Positions 1 to 11,752 of a stretch of DNA of 64,000 bases are shown here, one piece after another. A program made the translations under genes and the position numbers. This DNA comes from Panopea generosa (taxonomy: Eukaryota > Mollusca > Bivalvia > Adapedonta > Hiatellidae): the NCBI GenBank assembly GCA_029582155.1, contig CM055902.1, positions 17,887,011 to 17,951,010 on the forward strand, written 5' to 3'. Every line of letters starts with the position of its first letter. The stretch's first letter is position 1. The notes under the pieces are model-generated. The model saw nothing but the letters and a program-made list of their open reading frames with translations. It was not told where the DNA came from and made no database searches.

Positions 1-700
1 CTCATTGGATGTGAATGAAACTTCACACGTGTGTTCACCATCATCAATGGAACACACAGAGACAAGAACTATTACTCTGGATTGTATTTTGGCACAGTTA
101 TGGCCCTTTTTGGACATAGACACCCAGGTTAAACTTTGCGTTTAGTTGCGTACAAGTTTCACATATCTATGCAACCACTCATTGGATGTGAATGAAACTT
201 CACATGTTTGTTCACCATCATCAGTGGAACACACAGAGACAAGAACCATAACTCTGGGTTGCATTTTGGCACAGTTATGGCCCTTTTTCAACTTAATTTT
301 TCAGGTTAAAGTTTTTTAATTTTTCAGGTTAAAAGTTTTTTGTCACGCAAGATATCCATGCAACCACTCATTGGATATGAACGAAACTTGCATGTGTGTT
401 CACCATCATCACTGAAACACACAGAGACAAAAAACATAATTCTGGGTTGCATTTTGGCACAGTTATGGCCCTTTTTCGACTTAGACACCAAGGTTAAACT
501 TTGCGTTTAGTTGCGTACAAGTTTCATATATCTATGCAACCACTCATTGGATGTGAATGAAACTTCACATGTGTGTTCACCATCATCATTGGAACACACA
601 CAGACAAGAACTGTAACTCTGGGTTGCATTTTTGGCACACTTATGGCCCTTTTTGGACTTAGACACCCAGAGGCGAGCTTTGTTGTCTTCTGACAGCTCT
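1..700. repeat. Interspersed repeat of about 180-bp tandem subunits
   Basis: Four diverged copies of a unit beginning CACTCATTGGATGTGAATGA lie head to tail, with starts near 1, 176, 365 and 541, so the period is 176-189 bp. Each copy carries a block reading TTCACCATCATC, then AACACACAGAGACAAGAAC, then TTATGGCCCTTTTT. The last copy ends in a different tail (GACAGCTCTTGTT), which looks like an element end. The first copy is cut by the window edge. The style resembles the repeat at 20.2-20.9 kb. Reading frames inside are incidental. I cannot assign a transposon class. Confidence 0.75.
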
Positions 701-809
701 TGTTTATATTTAATCCAATAAAAAGTACATCGTAAAATCATGACCTGAGGAAAACATCAACACTTCAAAACTTTTGACTCTAGCTATTTTGATATAACGA
801 GATTCTACT

Positions 810-1400
810 TTATATGGTGCAGTGTTTATCATTCATGTCTATGTTACATGGTTCAGTATTTATCATCCATGTCTATGTAACTAGGTTCAGTGTTTATCAT
901 TCATGTATATGGTACATGGTTCAGTATTTTATCATCCATGTCTATGTTACATGGTTCAGTGTTTATCATTCATGTTTATGTTACATTGTTCAGTGTTTAT
1001 CATTCATGTTTCTGTTACATGGTTCAGTGTTTATCATTCATGTTTATGTTACATGGTTCAGTGTTTATCATTCATGTCTATGTTACATGGTTCAGTGTTT
1101 ATCATTCATGTCTATGTTACATGGTTCAGTGTTTATCATTCATGTCTATGTTACATGGATTAGTGTTCATCGCTCATGTCTATGTTATATGGTTCAGTGT
1201 TTATCATTCATGTCTATGTTACATGGTTCAGTGTTCATCATTCACGTCTATGTTACATGGTTCAGTGTTCAACATTCACGTCTATGTTACATGGTTCAGT
1301 GTTCAACATTCATGTCTTTGTTATGTGATTCATTGTTTATCAGTCATGTTGATGTTATATCTTTCCGTGTTTATCATTTATTTCTGTTATATGGTTTTAC
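810..1400. repeat. Minisatellite, 34-bp unit, about 17 copies
   Basis: The unit contains TTCAGTGTTTATCATTCATG followed by TCTATGTTACATGG. Copies are very similar in the middle (about 950-1270) and decay toward both ends, as expected when homogenisation acts mainly in the array centre. Because 34 is 1 modulo 3, all three forward frames stay open and give repetitive pseudo-proteins (HSCLCYMVQCLSFM-like). Nothing else suggests coding. Confidence 0.9.
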
Positions 1401-1739
1401 ATGTACTAGTCACTTGTTTCACATTCAAACTAAAATAAATAAGTTTGAAATTATAATTCTCACAACTTTATTATGTCATTTATGATTCTGAAAGTTTTAT
1501 GTGTTCATTGAAATCATTTTATTCAACATAAATGACTTATTCAGAACTATTTACATGAAGTTTTTTAAAAGTATCTTGCAGAGTTGATTGTAAATCAGAA
1601 GCTCAGAGTTTTGGTGTGTTTTCCTCAGCAAGAAATAAAAAAATTATATTATTATAAAGTAGTAAAATATACAAATATCTTTACTGTCTAAAAGAACCAG
1701 AGGAAACACAGAGCTGATGCGTAGTCATTTTCTTTTCAG

Positions 1740-1920
1740 GAGACGTGTGTCAAGGCCAGGTTCTAGATCCATGTCAAGGTCACAGTCGAGATCTGTTACA
1801 CCAAACGGCAGCAAACAGCGACGACGCTCCAGGTCAAGGTCATCTTCTGGTAGTAGCGCTGAAACGTCCAGTAGGAGTCATCGCAGCATCTCGAGCACAC
1901 CAAAAAACTGTAGATAACAG
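1740..1920 (+). CDS. Terminal exon of an arginine/serine-rich (RS-domain) protein, partial
   Basis: A pyrimidine-rich 3' splice site (TTTTCTTTTCAG, AG at 1738-1739) precedes about 60 codons ending at TAA 1918-1920. The last residues are Cys-Arg. The exon begins in the third position of an Arg codon, so an upstream exon must lie to the left of this window or within repeats. It encodes a dense RS tract with repeated SRSRS, RRRSRSRSSS and SRSMSRSQSRS stretches, and is clearly less AT-rich than its surroundings. RS tails of this kind occur in SR splicing factors, cyclin-L/CLK-type kinases, SRRM proteins and nuclear cyclophilins; they act in the nucleus through phosphorylation-dependent contacts. 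The tail alone does not say which family. The ATG at 1717 lies inside the presumed intron and is probably not a start. Confidence 0.6.
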
Positions 1921-3012
1921 CAACCCATTTGTAGACTTACACTGGAAACCTGAGATCGGGAACCTTTAAGATCTTAGATGCAGCTCTATAAATACTTTAA
2001 AATAGTATTGTGCATGTTGAAAAAAGAAAACAGTTAGCAGAAACATAAAACAATGAGAACTTCATCAGTATCAGTTTTACTTTTGTTTTGTATCAAGTGA
2101 ACCTGTACTGAACCTGTAAGATTCAGAAAGTGCTGTCACACTGCATGGATTGAGAAAAAAAGAGAAGTAAATTGGAATTTATGTTTTCGTTTTTTACAAA
2201 TATTATATATGATAAATACACATTATGGTTGACTATAAAGCTCTTCCTTTGATACTTTTATCTAGATAATTGTATAGTGTAGAGAGAGAAATAGACAGAA
2301 TTTTGTAATTATAAAGAGATCTGAAGAAGTATTTTGATATGATTATGCTAGAAGTATTGGCAATAGAATTAAATGTATGTTCATATTGCAGAAGAAATTG
2401 CTTCATTAGATTGTTGATACTTGTTTGATAACTTGTTATATTTTGTTATATTATAAAATATATAAAAAATCAAAATAAAAAAAAATAATAATATTGAAAA
2501 AAACTTGAAAGTATTATAGCGTTTAATCGTTCCCAAGTTTAAATCAGTTGTTTTATTGTTTAGTTGATTGTTTTATAGTGGCTAGAACCTTTACTGAGCC
2601 TTGCATGTCAAGTTGAGTTGTTTTTTTTTTCGTTTTTTTTACTTTGAATTAAATTTTATTTACTAACATATAAGAATGATGCATTTGATTTAATACATGT
2701 AAATTGAATTTCTGTAAATGTGTCTTTTAAGTAAGAATTTCAATTGTTTGTTGTCTTTAACAGTTGATATCGCTTTTTGCACTGTTCTGGCAATTTTGTT
2801 TCGATAGTTCATACTTCACAAAGCCCCATGACATTATGATTGTGATAATCTCCAGTGGAATCGAGCCAATCAGTTAATTGAATATTTAGCATCATTTTTA
2901 TGCTATCGAAGGCTGACAGACTCTAATCAATTAAAGCATTGAATTTCTAACTGTTGATCAATAGTTTGAAGCATTTTTTTATTATTGACTGCAGCGCATT
3001 AAAATTATTTCA
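1921..3012 (+). other. Probable 3' UTR then intergenic sequence
   Basis: Sequence after the RS exon stop is AT-rich with no coding signal. AATAAA occurs at 2474-2479 in an A-rich stretch and is the best candidate poly(A) signal for the RS gene, about 555 bases after the stop. A poly-T tract lies at about 2622-2640. Nothing else is recognised. Confidence 0.35.
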
Positions 3013-3265
3013 GTTATTTTGAATTGGCCAATCATGTGCGAGTATAGGTAAAAGCAAACAGTTCTGCTGTCATCAGTCTTGTGCACCATGTACAGTTTTG
3101 TCAGCTGACCAGAATTGACCAATCACATGTAAGAATTGGTAAAAGCAAACAGTTCTACTATCATCAGTCTCGTGCACCATGTACAGTTATGTCTGCTGAC
3201 CAAAATTGACCAATCACATGTAAGAATTGGTAAAAGCTCTACTATCATCAGTTTTGTGCACCATG
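3013..3265. repeat. Three tandem copies of a 91-bp unit carrying CCAAT motifs
   Basis: Starts at 3023, 3114 and 3205 give a period of 91 bp. Each unit has ATTGRCCAATCA near its start, then GGTAAAAGC, CATCAGT and GTGCACCATGT. The third copy lacks the AAACAGTT part. The first copy carries the palindrome ATTGGCCAAT; the others carry GACCAATCA. The repeated CCAAT core could be incidental. Confidence 0.75.
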
Positions 3266-4645
3266 TTCTAATTTCTTATGATAGCAGCACTGTTTTCTTA
3301 TAATATGGAGGTTCTCTAACTTGTTATGCAAGACTTAGTAAAAGGTGAGCCATGACTGTGTACCAGTCTGTTGATGATATAGACATGTGATATGTCAGCT
3401 GAATGTTTAGAAGAGCACAAGGAGCTATAGGCCAAAAATAGGTTATTTAAAATCATAACAAAAGGCTAGGTTAAAAAGTAAACGCATTTTAAATGTAATA
3501 GATACTTTGTGTATTTTTTTGTGTGTCAGTTTTAGAAGTATACCGGTAGCAATACTTGATTTAGACTGACCAATCATGATTAAAATGTTTGTTGAGACAG
3601 ATTTTGGTATTTTTTTTTAATAAAGAAAAGATGTAGCCATAGGATATCTATTAAATTTATTTCATTATTATTTTAATTTCCATTAATCAGCTTTTTAGTA
3701 CAGTTTTATATATGCATCACAAAACCTCTTTTATGTACGAATATTTATTTCAACCATTTTTCTTGGACTTATTACTGCAGTTACAGGTCTTTGCCTCAAA
3801 ATAGAAATTAAATTTTGCATATGCGTATTTCAAGACTAGTGCTGTATACTTGGCAATGGTATAATGAACTGAGAAAATACAATTTTTATTGAATTTTTAA
3901 TCTGTATGTTAATTTGTTGTTTTTGTACATGTAGAGTGAACTTGGAATCTTCCTTCCTGTTGGCGTCGAATAACCTATAATGTGTTGGTACGCCGTAATT
4001 TCTATTCATACTATTCCATTCATTGAAGGATTTTATTTAGTGTTATGAAATGGCTAATTTTTTTGTTTATTTTCCAAGTTAAATGATTACCTTAAAGGGT
4101 AAAATAAATGTCTTTATTATTTTGTCGAACATTATTAGTAAAAAAATAATGTTACTGAATAATATTCCTGAATGGTTTATGGGTATTACAAAGTTTCTTT
4201 GTTATTTAAAGATTGTTATAAAACTTTCATCCTCAAAAGTTCCCTATTTTCATCGAATTTTGGACTTGGCCAATGTTGAGTTATATTAACTATGTTGAAA
4301 GTAATCATAACCTTCATTTCCCACAATTGAATGTTCTCTCCTCTCTAATTAGGTTACTGAAGGTGGAAGATTTTTAACTGTAACATGATTTGTTTTGTTG
4401 ATTTTCAGTTGTAACCTGAGTTCCAGGTTGTTATGACTGCATTTTGCAGGAGGTGAATGACCTGGGTTGGTAAATGTTGAATATTTCAGCGGTTAGTAAA
4501 CGTGCAAACTTCCAGATCTTGCTTGAAATGTTAATATTTTATCATGTATTACCTCCCCTGCTTGTTAAAAACTGCAATATTGTTGTGTCAGTTATATTAA
4601 AAATTGGGCATTTATTTGAGGTTGATTACTTGTTATATATATATA
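3266..4645. other. AT-rich sequence without recognised features
   Basis: Only short frames occur (for example 4083-4289 and 4474-4662), with AT-driven composition, no splice-site context and no familiar motif. I see no RNA gene or mobile-element signature. Confidence 0.4.
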
Positions 4646-4819
4646 CAGTCAAACCTGTGTAAGTGGTTACCTCTATTAAGCAGCCACTTGTCTTAAGCAA
4701 CAACATTTGCTGTTTCCCATTTATATGCTCTTAGAGCAAATTAACCTGTATTAAGCAACAACCTGTCTTAAAGGGACACATTCCTTCCCTTGATTGGCTG
4801 CTTAAGACAGGTTTGACTG
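4646..4819. mobile_element. TA-flanked MITE, copy 1
   Basis: The ends are inverted repeats of each other: CAGTCAAACCTGT at the left and ACAGGTTTGACTG at the right. TA dinucleotides flank both sides (4644-4645 and 4820-4821), as left by Tc1/mariner-type transposition. The 174-bp body reads TAAGTGGTTACCTCTATTAAG near the left and TTGGCTGCTTAAGACAGG near the right, with no coding capacity. A second copy in opposite orientation lies at 16014-16191, which shows that it is a dispersed family. Confidence 0.85.
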
Positions 4820-4821
4820 TA

Positions 4822-5904
4822 TACACCTTTAGGTATAATTATAATTATATGCTTTTGTTCAGTTGTGCGTACCATCAATTTTGAAATATGTTTCTTTATA
4901 ATTATTTTATCCGTAACATGTGACATTTCTATGAAATTGTCTTATCGGAATTAATGAATGTATAATTTTTCTATAATAACGTAACCATGATTGAAGGAAA
5001 TATATTGATGTTGAAGATGGTGATTGGTTTAATCTTATAATCTGGCAGAAAGGAGGATTATCTGGAATGTGATGCGAGTCTGGATAGAGAGATTAATATT
5101 ATTTTTGTGTTAAGGTTCAATAAGTAGAGACACCATCTCATTTTAGGTTCTCCCCTTTGAAATTTTATTTAAAGTTAATTGGGTTTATATTGGTGTTGGG
5201 AATCGGAAATAAATTTGCTGTCAATAGTTGGATACTTGCTATCATTAATGGTTCAGAATCGTGTATATTTCATATCACTGGTACAATTGGCTTATAATGT
5301 GAAATTGAAAATGCCTCATTGAAAATATATATTTTTTAAAATTATTAAGAAATATACATGATTTTGGATCATTGGTTATAGAATTGGCAACCAATGATTA
5401 CTTTATCAAGTGATCCATTGCTGATAATAATCAACCAAAGTAAAATGACTGACACATAAGGATATATGTTTTCGGGTTGTTTCGATATAATATTTACAAA
5501 CTTCAATAAAGTCTGTGAGTTACAAGCTGTTTATATACATGTAGCTTTATAGAGAGAATACAGTGTTAGTGTGTTTCCATACAGTGTTTATTATGTAAGG
5601 CTAAGAAAACACAATAAGGAGAGGCTATGCCAGGTAATTGTTTTGTTTTCTTACAGGCACTACTATAGTAAAAATCCTTAAGACTAATAATATAAGTTTG
5701 TAGGTTTCAATTGCAATATCTTGGGACACTTATCTGGTGGAAAAAATCAAAGTTGTCGGAGTAAAAGTTTATTTCTCTATCGGCCAAATTAACTGAAATT
5801 TGTTCGGACGCCCCTTTTTATGGAAAATGTAAGATAATGCTTGGTGAAAGATGAAATGTTTGATTTAGGGAATAAATAGCTGTGTCTATAGACGGCAGGT
5901 TGAC
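4822..5904. other. AT-rich sequence without recognised features
   Basis: No frame with coding character, no tandem repeat above a few units and no SINE box A/B pair were seen in this stretch. Confidence 0.4.
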
Positions 5905-6190
5905 ACTTGTATCAAGTGAAAACTGGCAGATTACACATATAAAGTTGCGAAAACTGGTGATTTACCTTTAAAATTGTGAAAACTGATGATTTACATGTAA
6001 AGTTGTATTGGATGAAAACTGGTGATTTACATGTAAAGTTGTGAAACTGATAATTTACATGTACAGTTATATCAGTGAAAATTGTTAATTTACATGTAGA
6101 TTGTATCAAAGTGAAAATTGGCAATTTATGTGTATTTATGGTTGTACCAGTTGAAAACTAGCAAATTACATGTTAAATTTTGAAAGTTAA
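5905..6190. repeat. Degenerate minisatellite, about 33-bp unit
   Basis: About eight imperfect copies of GTGAAAACTGGTGATTTACA followed by TGTAAAGTTGTAT. Unit length varies from about 29 to 36 bp. The reading frame on the minus strand here (CKSPVFIQYNFTCKSSVF) is a product of the repeat. Confidence 0.8.
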
Positions 6191-6469
6191 TATGCGGAAT
6201 GTAACAGATTAGTTGAGATATGACAGTTATATCAAATTATAATTGGGGAATAAAGTTAAACATAGGGCAGTAGTAGTCGATCGAGTGTTCACTGCTGACA
6301 CTAAAAGCTGCAGGTTCAATTTGATAACGAGCATTCTGAACACTTCTTGCACTGTTTTCAACTCTGTCAGTTAATATAAACATAATTCAACCAATGATCC
6401 AAAAGCCTTCTGTATTAGAGGTGTCCAAAGGCGTCTATATGAAGTAAAGGGTTAAAAACAACACTCAGT

Positions 6470-6585
6470 ACTTGCTCTACCCAGGAAGTGGAAGTGCTCT
6501 ACCCAGGAAGTAGAAGTGCTCTAACCAGGAAGTAGAAGTGCTCTACCCAGGAAGTGGAAGTGCTCTACCCAGGAAGTGGAAGCAA
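6470..6585. repeat. 22-bp tandem repeat, about five copies
   Basis: The unit is GTGCTCTACCCAGGAAGTGG plus AA. Copies differ at one or two positions. The phrase CAGTACTTGCTCTACCCAGG at its left edge matches the 3' part of the SINE family at 23.3 kb and 25.8 kb (ACTGGCTCTACCCAGGA), so the array may have grown from a SINE tail. Confidence 0.85.
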
Positions 6586-7690
6586 GAGCTCTTCATGCTG
6601 TGGTTCCACTTTGCAATCAAACTAAAATAAATTGATATCAACTAAGTTGTACATGTGTAGAGTTGAGATAAGAGTATTGCACAAATATCAATTGGAGATT
6701 AGGAATTATACAATGTGAGGATAGGAGATTTTAAGTTATACATATATGAATTTGAGATAAGGATTATACAGCAATGTTAAATGGAGATTAAGGATTAAAA
6801 TATGTACATTTGTAATTACATTAATTTTAGGTATCTACCCAGAATAGGGTTGCATTGTATTTGATTAGTTGATTAAAGTTTCTAGTTTGTAAAAAAAAAT
6901 CATTTGACAAATAATTTGTTATAGTATTCCATCAATGATTATCTTTTGTTTTACTGATTAATTGTACCTGTTTGCATTTTAAGAACCATTTTTCAGATAA
7001 ACCATTTGTATTTATTTTGATATATGAAGAGCCATGTAATGGTTAATTCTTATTCAAAGATCTTCTATTTAAGTTGTGCTAAGTATTTCTACAGTTCCTT
7101 GTTCTTAGTTCATCATACCTAGTTACTATGCAAGATATTCCTCTAGTTGGAGGACTATGTAAGGGTGCCTTTAAAATGTTTCAATATTATTTCTCTCAGA
7201 CTTTCTGAAGGCATCTGTTATAACAAGTGTTTGTTGTTCTTCACTTTCTCTCATCTCTGTCAGTCCGGGGTCTAAATCTATCAACTTTTGAGGCTAGCTC
7301 TGAGATTCCAGATCTCAACTTCTGCAAAGTTTTTCACTTGAGGAGTTTTTAAACAAAGCAACGTTAATTTTCAGACAGTTTTTGTTATTAGAAAGTAATA
7401 TCATTGATTTTTGCTGCTGGAAATGCCGTTATGTTTGGAAGAGTTGTAAGCTTAAAATTTCTTGTTGAATTGTTTTTAATTTGAATTAAAAAGGAATTAC
7501 CAGATTTTGGTCTGAAACCTTTGATAAATTTAGACTGCAGGATTATTGGAGCTTTTCAAATAAATGTCATGTTCAAAATAACCTTTTTGTATTGCAAAGA
7601 TTTTTTAATGTTTCAACGGGTTTAATGCAAGTCTTGTTTTCCATAAAACTGAAGAAATTATAAATTAGTTTAAACAGCTATTTATTAACA
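6586..7690. other. AT-rich sequence without recognised features
   Basis: Weak 30-bp repetition (GGAGATTAAGGATTA-like) at about 6650-6800 continues the repetitive character; the rest shows nothing I can name. Confidence 0.35.
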
Positions 7691-7928
7691 GGGTTTAATA
7701 CTATTTTCAGCATATTTCATTTTACGCACATATATACTAATTGCATATGCAGGTTTATTGATGGAGGAAGACTTCAGAATGAAACTTTGGGCCATCTGCA
7801 AGTAACTGGCAAATTTTTTCACATATAATTTTTGAAATAAGCTGGGGTCAAACCCAGAACCTCAGTGGTGAGAGGCGGGTGGTCTTGAGATGTCTGACGG
7901 CACCTTATACCACTCGGCTACAGAAGAC
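7691..7928 (-). mobile_element. tRNA-Leu-like SINE, minus strand, near full length
   Basis: Read on the minus strand it starts with a degenerate box A (GTAGCCGAGTGGTATAAGG), a CTCAAGACCAC segment and a box B region, then the family body (CAGTTACTTGCAGATGG, GTCTTCCTCCATCAATAAA) and a tail resembling GTTGAAAATGGCATTAAACC. Family members elsewhere in the window have the same order, so the boundaries come from comparison with them. It carries no protein and would depend on LINE machinery. Confidence 0.8.
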
Positions 7929-8050
7929 CCTTTTATTGATAAGCAGTTCTATAAATTGCGAAAACAACTCCATATATCTGACCTAACCGATCACATGACC
8001 TTGGTTGTTCAGCATGACAGAACTTTTAATACTGATTTAAGATTACACAT

Positions 8051-8197
8051 CTCTCACTACCGAGGTTCTGGGTTCAAGCCCAGGTAGACCAAAATACTCC
8101 TGTATAAACATCTACAATGTAAAATCTCTCTGCCAATAAAACTGGTTGCAATATATACATGTAATGTATTGAAAATGGAGTTACGCCAAGGAAAGCT
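8051..8197 (+). mobile_element. tRNA-Leu-like SINE, 5'-truncated
   Basis: It begins inside the head (CTCTCACTACCGAGG), has box B GGTTCAAGCCC and ends with the family 3' part (CCAATAAAACTGG, ATTGAAAATGGAGTTACGCC). Box A and the anticodon region are missing, and part of the middle is deleted. Confidence 0.65.
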
Positions 8198-8408
8198 AAA
8201 GCTAAAAAACTAAAATATTGTTAAAAGTAAAGCTACACATCGCACAATACCACACTAATTAGCAGAATGTGGTACATACTAATGTAAACAATACACATCA
8301 TAGCTATTACTTATTGATAATGACAACATATTTTTTTCATTAATTAACATTAGAAACAAAACATGAGATGATACTCCTCCTGCCATACTGTAGTTGTTTA
8401 AAGTGGGT

Positions 8409-8652
8409 TCTCCGCGGCCAAATGGTCTAAGGCACTGTCTCAAGACTACTTACCTCTCACTGCTTAGGTCATAAATTCAAATCCCGCTTGCTCCAAAAAC
8501 TTTCTGCAAAAAGTTTACAAGTTACTTGCTTGAGGACGATGGTTCTACTCAGTCTGAGGTCTTCCTCCACCAGTAAAAGTGTGTATGCCATAATTTATAT
8601 AACATGAAATGTGGTGAAAATGGCATAAAACCGCATTCAAAAAAAAATAAAG
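8409..8652 (+). mobile_element. tRNA-Leu-like SINE, near full length
   Basis: The head reads GCGGCCAAATGGTCTAAGGC with CTCAAGACTACTTACCTCTC; box B is degenerate (AAATTCAAATCCC). The body has TTACAAGTTACTTGCTTGAG and GGTCTTCCTCCACCAGTAAA, and it ends GGTGAAAATGGCATAAAACC before an A-rich tail. Several CpG sites of the head have decayed, so this is an old copy. Confidence 0.85.
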
Positions 8653-9352
8653 TTCATAATTCTTGTTTGAAAAAAACATGCTGTTCATTAATACTTTAGA
8701 AATGTATGTATTGTACATGTATAAGTTTTTTTTAATATAAATGTCTCCATAATTAACATACAGAATTTAACCATTCATCATATGGATTGTTGTTTTTTTC
8801 TCTCAGACTTGTCCTATCATAATGTAAAACAGTTTATATGAACTGCTTCTCAAGAGGTCATTAAGTAAATCATTCATTGAAGAAATTTCTGATTACCTGA
8901 GATAAATATGGTCAATCATTCATTCATCTTGGTCATTCAGATCGATGCGATACAAATTCAATGTAATGTGTAGCAATTTCTCGATTTGTCATTCATTGCC
9001 AGTATGGATTAGTGAAGCTTGTCTGTGTCAGACTGTCATACAATCATATTATCATTAAATTTTATATAAATCTCCATAATAGTTGGTTGTCATTTAAAGA
9101 AGCAGTATGAAGAAGGGACCTCATTTGGACAGTATTCAGTTGATCAGATGTGTGTGGTGTTGTTTCATCCCAGTGCATTGTGGGTAACTAATGTAATGTT
9201 GAAAAGTTCAGTTAGTACCCCGTGTGTAGTTTCGAGACAAGAAAGTTCCTTAGTAGTAAGGTTTGAAGGGAGTCGTATTACAGGAGTCATTTTATATATT
9301 TGTACCTTGTATTATTAAACATTTCAAGTGGACATGTAATAGTGTTAGAGGC

Positions 9353-9600
9353 AGTAGTGTGCGAGTGGTCTAAGGCAACGTCTCAAGATCACTTACCTCT
9401 CACCGCTAACGTCGTAGGTTCGATTCCCACTTGCTCCAAAACAGTAGGTGAGAATGTTTGCCAGTTACTTGCGGTAGGAGGGTGGTTCTACTCAGATTCA
9501 TTTTAAGGTCTTACTCGACAAATAAAACTGATTATACCATTTACATATATAACATGAAATATGTTGAAAATGGCATTAAACCTCATTAAAAAAATTAAAG
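9353..9600 (+). mobile_element. tRNA-Leu-like SINE, near full length
   Basis: GCGAGTGGTCTAAGGC (box A) and CTCAAGATCACTTACCTCTC are followed by a good box B (GGTTCGATTCC). Body and tail follow the family order, ending GTTGAAAATGGCATTAAACC and an A-rich end. The open frame through it beginning near 9300 starts at TTG and is not a gene. Confidence 0.87.
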
Positions 9601-10775
9601 TATTTTGATGCATGTACATGTATTATATTATCAGGTCAAGTCCGTTAAATCTTTATTACACTGATTATACAGCAAAAATGATATAATGTACCATAAATAT
9701 CTGAAATATAATCTCTCTGTTTTTGGCAGTACTGTAGATAGCTGCAATCTTATCCTGTTATGGAAGTACCGTCAGTTATAAAATATTATCCTTTTGTTTT
9801 CGCCAGCACCACCAATATTTGAAATCATACTGTTTATGCCAATGGTGTAAATCATGTAGACCAAGGTTAGCCTAAGTTAAAACGGATTCTAATCAGGGTC
9901 CGCATATTTGGTACTGAGTTTGTACGTTCTTATTGCTCCTTTCTAATGCAGAGTTAATGGTAAACTGGCAGGATGAAATAGAAGATTATGGCTCGGAGGA
10001 GATTTTCTGCCAAAACATGTTTTGAATTGCATCATTTGGACTTACTTTTCATGTTTTGTATCATTAAATTGTATAGCCCATTGATTATTACACAAACTCT
10101 CTTCATTGTTATATACACATTTGTACAGCGTTTTTTAAAGAGAAAATAATAAGAAATGAAAATGAAGTGATATATGTGTTTTAATTTCCTCCATTTTGTA
10201 TAATGTTAATTTTCAGCTCTACTGGCCAAAGTCGAGAATCGTTTGTGCGATGGTGTCTTGTCTGTCATTTGTCATCCGTTTGCAACCACAAGGCCACTTA
10301 AATCCAAACTTCACATGAATGTTTTTTTGAATAGGTGACTATACAGATATTTTTTATTAGCTCCTCTTTTTGTTATGAATTATCATGACACTGACGTCGT
10401 CGTTGTCCGCCGGTTTTATGTTTAGCTTGGCCTTTTCTCTGTTTCTGATCCAGCTATTCATGTAATGGTGACTTAACTTCAAAAACGAATTCATATTATT
10501 ATGTACAAACTATCTATATAGCTAACTTCCCTAAATTTCCATACTTTGGGCTCTAAAACCTTAAAAGATTTGTGCGTAGTTCGTGTTTTATTTTTTAAAA
10601 TCTGTTTTATTTTTCAGTAATACTATTGAATTTGTAAACTGATCACCATTAATTGAAAAAGTTTACATCAGTGACCTTGACCTGTTTTATTGAATTTATT
10701 AATACTTGCATTATCAGGTTAAAGTTTTATGTATAGCTCATTTTTTTCTCTGTTTATGAACACATTTTTCTTTTA
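9601..10775. other. AT-rich sequence with fragments of a divergent interspersed repeat
   Basis: A short island at about 10217-10330 (CTGGCCAAAGTCGAGAATCG, TCTGTCATTTGTCATCCG, CTTCACATGAATG) and another at 10360-10450 (GACGTCGTCGTTGTCCGCCGG) resemble the repeat at 52918-53165. No coding signal was seen. Confidence 0.4.
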
Positions 10776-10966
10776 CGTTATAGTGACTAAACTTCATAAC
10801 ACATTCATTAAAGACAAGCATCCGTTATAGTGACTAAACTTCATAACACATTCATTAAAGACGAGCATCCGTTATAGTGACTAAACTTCATAAACACATT
10901 CATTAAAGACGAGCATCCGTTATAGTGACTTAACTTCATAAACACATTCATTAAAGACGAGCATCT
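10776..10966. repeat. Four tandem copies of a 47-bp unit
   Basis: Copies start at 10776, 10823, 10870 and 10918 (47, 47 and 48 bp). The unit runs CGTTATAGTGACTAAACTTC, then ATAACACATTCATTAAAGAC, then GAGCATC. Copies three and four share an inserted A (TAAACACATT), so they arose from one another most recently. Confidence 0.92.
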
Positions 10967-11164
10967 GCACCGGCTTGCAGTGATTTTGTCTAAATTTAAG
11001 ATGGCCGCCGTTTATAGAAATAGAAAAAAAATTCTTCCTCTTATGAACCGCCAAACAGATTTTGAAAATAGTTATGTAGTAATGATCACCAACTACAGTT
11101 TTATTAGAATTGAACAAGTGGTGACCTTGGGGTTGAAAATCAGATACCGGCTCATGATCATGTA

Positions 11165-11340
11165 CTCACCGCCAAGATCGTAGGTTCGAATCTCGTTCGC
11201 TCCAAAATCTTTATGTGAGAAATTTAGACGGTGGCTCTACTCAGATTCATGCTGAGGTCATCCTCCACCAATAAAATTGGATACGCCACATATAACAGGA
11301 AACGTGTTGAAAATGACGTTAAACCGCATTAAAAAACGCA
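11165..11340 (+). mobile_element. tRNA-Leu-like SINE, 5'-truncated
   Basis: It begins TCACCGCCAAGATCG, keeps box B (GGTTCGAATCTCGTTCGCTCC) and the full body (TGCTGAGGTCATCCTCCACC, CCAATAAAATTGGATACGCC), ending GTTGAAAATGACGTTAAACC and an A-rich tail. Box A is lost. Confidence 0.82.
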
Positions 11341-11752
11341 AATAGAAAAGTTTATCTTGCAGAATGAAATTCAGCACAAAATAAAACATTGAATATCTCC
11401 GATACATTTTAGACAAACCATAACCTCGTCTTGAGGTTGATACATATTGCTGACCTTTAGCATTTGCATGAAGTATAATAGTATGGTCCCTACCAAATTT
11501 GTTCAAATCACGATCAACATCTGCAGTTCATCTGTTATGACCTGATAATGCAATATGTAGAATAGGCTAATGGTCCTCTACCAAGTTGTCAACTCACTCG
11601 AGAGAAATGAAAATGCAACACAGGATATATATATAAAAACGCAATACAGGGTTTTGAGGAGACTTATTTGAAAATAAAAATTGAAAAAAAATATTGTCAA
11701 CATCCAATTATTACTTTAATTATGGATATATACACTCGTAATGAATTTATCA

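Noticed and set aside
814-1485. 223-codon forward frame
   Set aside because: It is a translation of the 34-bp minisatellite, open in all three frames, and so carries no coding evidence.
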